From an uncultured Rhodopila sp. (lineage in GTDB: Bacteria; Pseudomonadota; Alphaproteobacteria; Acetobacterales; Acetobacteraceae): a stretch of DNA of 64,000 bases. Numbering within the stretch: the first letter of the stretch is position 1; every line of letters begins with the position of its first letter. Shown piece after piece: positions 61,673-64,000 of this stretch. The notes beneath the pieces were generated by a model. That model was not told where the DNA came from. It searched no databases and saw only the letters and a program-made list of their open reading frames with translations. Both the position numbers and the translations under genes were made by a program. The stretch covers positions 140,970 to 204,969 of the forward strand of contig NZ_CAJATU010000163.1 of assembly GCF_903944925.1 (NCBI RefSeq), in the 5' to 3' direction.

Positions 61673-62875
61673 CTAATTCCCGTGGATCGTCATATAGGTG
61701 CTCCCCGGCACGCCCGGCAGGCTCGCCGTCGTCCCGTAACTGACCGAAAGCCGGCCGTCCGTCAGGTCCGCCAGCGTATACCCCGCCAGCGTGATCGCCG
61801 CCTCCGGCTGTCCGGCGGTGTGCGACACGAACACCCCGGTCAGCCCGGTTGCCCCGGCCGCGCCCTGGTTCGCCAGCCAGGTCAGCGCGAAATCGGCCGG
61901 TGTCACGCCCCAGATCGTCGCGTTGTCGCCGGAATGAAAGTTCACGATCGAGGACCACACGTTGGCGCTCGGGCTGCGGTCATCGACATAGAACGTGTCG
62001 GCCCCGCTGCCGCCAATCAGGAAGTTGGAGCCGCCGCCGCCGTCCAGCACGTTGGTCCCGCTGCTGACCGTGATCCCGTCGCTGCCGCCGCCGGCATGGA
62101 TGAACCAGTTCGGCGTGGCGGCCTTGATGTTCAGGTTGTCGGAGGTCACCGAGATATACTCATTGGTCGGACCGATGACGGGCCCGGAATAGCTCTGCGC
62201 CACCGCCGGCAAGGGCTGGCTTGCCGAGGTGTCCTGAACGGACAAACCGAGCGCCGGAGCGCCGTAATACGCCTCCAGCGCTGCGTTCCACACATTGGCC
62301 AGCTTGTCATAGCCCTCCTGCAACGGATGCAGCCCGCCGGAATCGAGATCCGCGACGGTCAGCGCGGACGCCGTGTCCACCAGGGTGACATGGCCGGCCC
62401 GCGGCGCCACGATCGAAGGGAAGGTGGCATCCAGTGCGGAGACCCATCCGCTGCCGTCATCCGCCCGGTGCAGCACGGTGCCGAGGAAAATATGCACCGT
62501 CGGGTCTTTGATGATGATGTCGTCGATCAGCGCCGCGATATTGGCATCCGTCGTCGGTATCGTCGCGCCCAGGCCCACGTCGTTCGTGCCGATCAGCAAC
62601 AGGACGGCATTCGGCTGGCTGGTTTGAACGATGCCGGTGCTGTCGATCTCGGCCTTCAGGTTGACGCTGGTGTCGCCGGCGATCCCGTCGTGATTGTCCT
62701 GGCTGGCCGGCAGGCCGCCGCCGGGGTTGGTGGCCTGGTCGCCGACATAGGAGATGTCGTAGCCATCGGTGGTCAGCAGGTCATAAAGCGGGGCGCGATA
62801 GCCGCCCGGCACGGTGCCCTGGGTGATCGAATCACCCATCGGCATGATCTTCAGCGGATATGAAATGATTGCCAT
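61673..62875 (-). CDS. SGNH/GDSL hydrolase with RTX-like C-terminal part
   Basis: A 400-residue protein. The N-terminal SGNH esterase domain has the nucleophile block MGDSITQG (serine), then GTND and the DSGGLHPLQEGYDKLA block (Asp and His). After a linker rich in S/T and Q the C-terminal part has one visible glycine/aspartate nonapeptide-like run, LDGGGGSNFLIGGSGADTFYVDD, the calcium-binding turn of RTX proteins secreted by type I systems. There is no N-terminal signal peptide, consistent with C-terminal type I export. It could act on acetylated polysaccharides or lipids outside the cell. No type I exporter is in the window. Confidence 0.8.
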   Translation of the reverse strand: MAIISYPLKIMPMGDSITQGTVPGGYRAPLYDLLTTDGYDISYVGDQATNPGGGLPASQDNHDGIAGDTSVNLKAEIDSTGIVQTSQPNAVLLLIGTNDVGLGATIPTTDANIAALIDDIIIKDPTVHIFLGTVLHRADDGSGWVSALDATFPSIVAPRAGHVTLVDTASALTVADLDSGGLHPLQEGYDKLANVWNAALEAYYGAPALGLSVQDTSASQPLPAVAQSYSGPVIGPTNEYISVTSDNLNIKAATPNWFIHAGGGSDGITVSSGTNVLDGGGGSNFLIGGSGADTFYVDDRSPSANVWSSIVNFHSGDNATIWGVTPADFALTWLANQGAAGATGLTGVFVSHTAGQPEAAITLAGYTLADLTDGRLSVSYGTTASLPGVPGSTYMTIHGN

Positions 62876-63009
62876 GAGGTCTCGTCGAACGTGTAGAAGG
62901 CCGGAGCCGGTTGTATAATCACGCTAATGACTACATGGCGCGGACGCAACTACACGCTTTACTTACCTCAGGGCAGTATTCAACTTTCCGCCAGATCGAA
63001 ACCGTTCTG

Positions 63010-63981
63010 TTACGGGATCAGCACCGTGCTCCCGGTGGTCTTGCGGGCCTCCAGCGCCGCATGCGCCAGCCCGGCGTCCTTGAGCGCAAAGGTCTGGTTC
63101 ACCTGGATCTTCACCACCCCGCTGCCGACAACCTCGAACAATTCGGCGGCGATACGCTCGAGGTCGCTGCGCTTGGTGGTATAGGTCGCCAATGTCGGCC
63201 GGGTCAGGTACAGGCTGCCTTTCGCCCCCAGCATGCTGATATCGACCGGGGGCACCGGACCCGAGGCATTGCCGTAGCTCACCATCAGCCCGAGCGGCGC
63301 CAGGCAGTCGATGCTGGCGGCGAACGTATCCTTGCCGACACTGTCATACACCACCGGCACCATCGCCCCGCCGGTGATGCGCTTGACCTCGGCGGCCAGC
63401 TTGGTGTGCCCCACCACCGTATGGGCGGCGCCATGCGCCCGCGCCAGTTCGGCCTTCTCCTCGCTGGACACCACGCCGATGACCGTCGCACCGAGGTGCT
63501 GCGCCCACTGGCACAGGATCAGCCCGACGCCGCCGGCCGCCGCATGCACGACGATCGTGTCGCCGGGCTTCACCGCAAACGTGCGCCGGATCAGGTATTG
63601 GGCGGTGAGCCCCTGCAGCATCATCGCCGCCCCGGTTTCAAAACTGATCGCATCCGGCAGCTTCACCAGCCGATCGGCGGCGATGACGCGCTCGGTGGCG
63701 TAGCCGCCCAGCGGGCCGGCATAGGCGACACGATCGCCAACCGCCGGGCTCTTCACGTCCGGGCCGACAGCCAGCACCGTCCCCGCGCCTTCCTGGCCGA
63801 TGATCAGCGGCAGGCCCGGTGCCTTGTACAGACCGGAGCGGAAATACACGTCGATGAAGTTCAGGCCGATGGCCTCGTGCTTGATCAGCGCCTCGCCCGG
63901 TCCGGGCTCGGGGGTCGGGACATCCTCCCACACCATCACCTCGGGGCCGCCATTGGTGTGGATCCGGATTGCCTTGGTCAT
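63010..63981 (-). CDS. NADPH:quinone oxidoreductase (zinc-independent MDR family)
   Basis: A 323-residue medium-chain reductase of the QOR class. The start IRIHTNGGPEVMVWEDVP, NFIDVYFRSGLY and the GQEGAGTVLAVG tract are conserved; the cofactor-binding loop VHAAAGGVGLILCQWAQHLGATVIGVVSSEEKAELA contains the AAGGVG motif and the downstream serine-rich NADPH tract. Zinc-binding cysteines are absent, as expected for this branch. It reduces quinones or alkenals. It stands alone between the SGNH gene and the right edge. Confidence 0.92.
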   Translation of the reverse strand: MTKAIRIHTNGGPEVMVWEDVPTPEPGPGEALIKHEAIGLNFIDVYFRSGLYKAPGLPLIIGQEGAGTVLAVGPDVKSPAVGDRVAYAGPLGGYATERVIAADRLVKLPDAISFETGAAMMLQGLTAQYLIRRTFAVKPGDTIVVHAAAGGVGLILCQWAQHLGATVIGVVSSEEKAELARAHGAAHTVVGHTKLAAEVKRITGGAMVPVVYDSVGKDTFAASIDCLAPLGLMVSYGNASGPVPPVDISMLGAKGSLYLTRPTLATYTTKRSDLERIAAELFEVVGSGVVKIQVNQTFALKDAGLAHAALEARKTTGSTVLIP

Positions 63982-64000
63982 ATCGTGTCTCCGTGCGGCA

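Noticed and set aside
1..63999. CRISPR arrays or phage genes
   Set aside because: No regularly spaced direct repeats, Cas proteins, capsid, terminase or integrase features were seen on either strand; the palindromes are dispersed, not arrayed.

Overview
The window is high-GC DNA (about 65-70% G+C in most coding stretches) from a motile, aerobic alphaproteobacterium, most likely in the Rhodospirillales/Acetobacteraceae. The evidence is the ctaC-ctaD-ctaB-ctaG-ctaE-DUF983-SURF1 aa3 oxidase order, a DksA with only one of the four zinc cysteines, FlbD with a sigma-54 promoter at flgI, ccmCDE, and a UbiH-type ubiquinone hydroxylase. Placement below the class is inference. I see no prophage, integrase, transposase or CRISPR array, so this looks like chromosomal backbone with small accessory insertions and decayed genes.

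Layout. 1-9.6 kb: a metallophosphoesterase cut by the window edge, surE, dodecin, an HdeD-like membrane protein, Hsp20, a DUF3311/MctP-like symporter pair, a PotFGH polyamine-type ABC system without PotI, and a secreted sulfatase. 9.6-19.6 kb: a decayed stretch, a large D-2-hydroxyacid dehydrogenase (FAD plus Fe-S), VapC with an antitoxin remnant, a divergent MocR regulator facing a small ORF, a DMSP-lyase-like cupin and a transsulfuration enzyme, then cardiolipin synthase and an EEP-family phosphatase/nuclease. 19.6-25.3 kb: an operon of di-iron hydroxylase, a 61-residue membrane protein and a GMC oxidoreductase, divergent from nadB across two matched operator-like sites, then a gene-poor stretch and dksA. 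25.6-39.4 kb: flagellar genes in two blocks (flgI, a FlgJ-like rod protein, a FlgN-like protein; then fliG, fliN, flbD, flhA) separated by a YhdP/AsmA-like protein, glnE and bcp. 39.4-47.3 kb: the aa3 cytochrome c oxidase structural and assembly operon, ending with an M32 carboxypeptidase. 47.6-57.7 kb: pmtA, tatA, rlmH, tRNA-Val(GAC), a lipoprotein, an RND efflux pair, acs, a Rieske protein and an EVE-domain protein. 57.8-64 kb: ccmCDE, a UbiH-like hydroxylase, a low-GC islet with a possible ADP-ribosyltransferase-like protein and a small neighbour, an SGNH hydrolase with RTX-like repeats, and a quinone oxidoreductase.

The strongest structure not explained by genes is a family of nine intergenic palindromic elements of one design. 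Three are single perfect hairpins of the form GTCATGGCCGG(N)CCGGCCATGAC. Six are double hairpins of about 81-113 bp whose two hairpins flank a CCACGCC/GGCGTGG-like pair. They sit between convergent, divergent and co-directional genes, and they create false start extensions on neighbouring genes.

Other points of interest are a textbook sigma-54 promoter with an FlbD-site-like palindrome upstream of flgI, paired 19-bp operators at nadB, the low-GC islet at 60.5-61.6 kb, and several gene remnants (two toxin-antitoxin fragments, an aldolase, and a missing potI).
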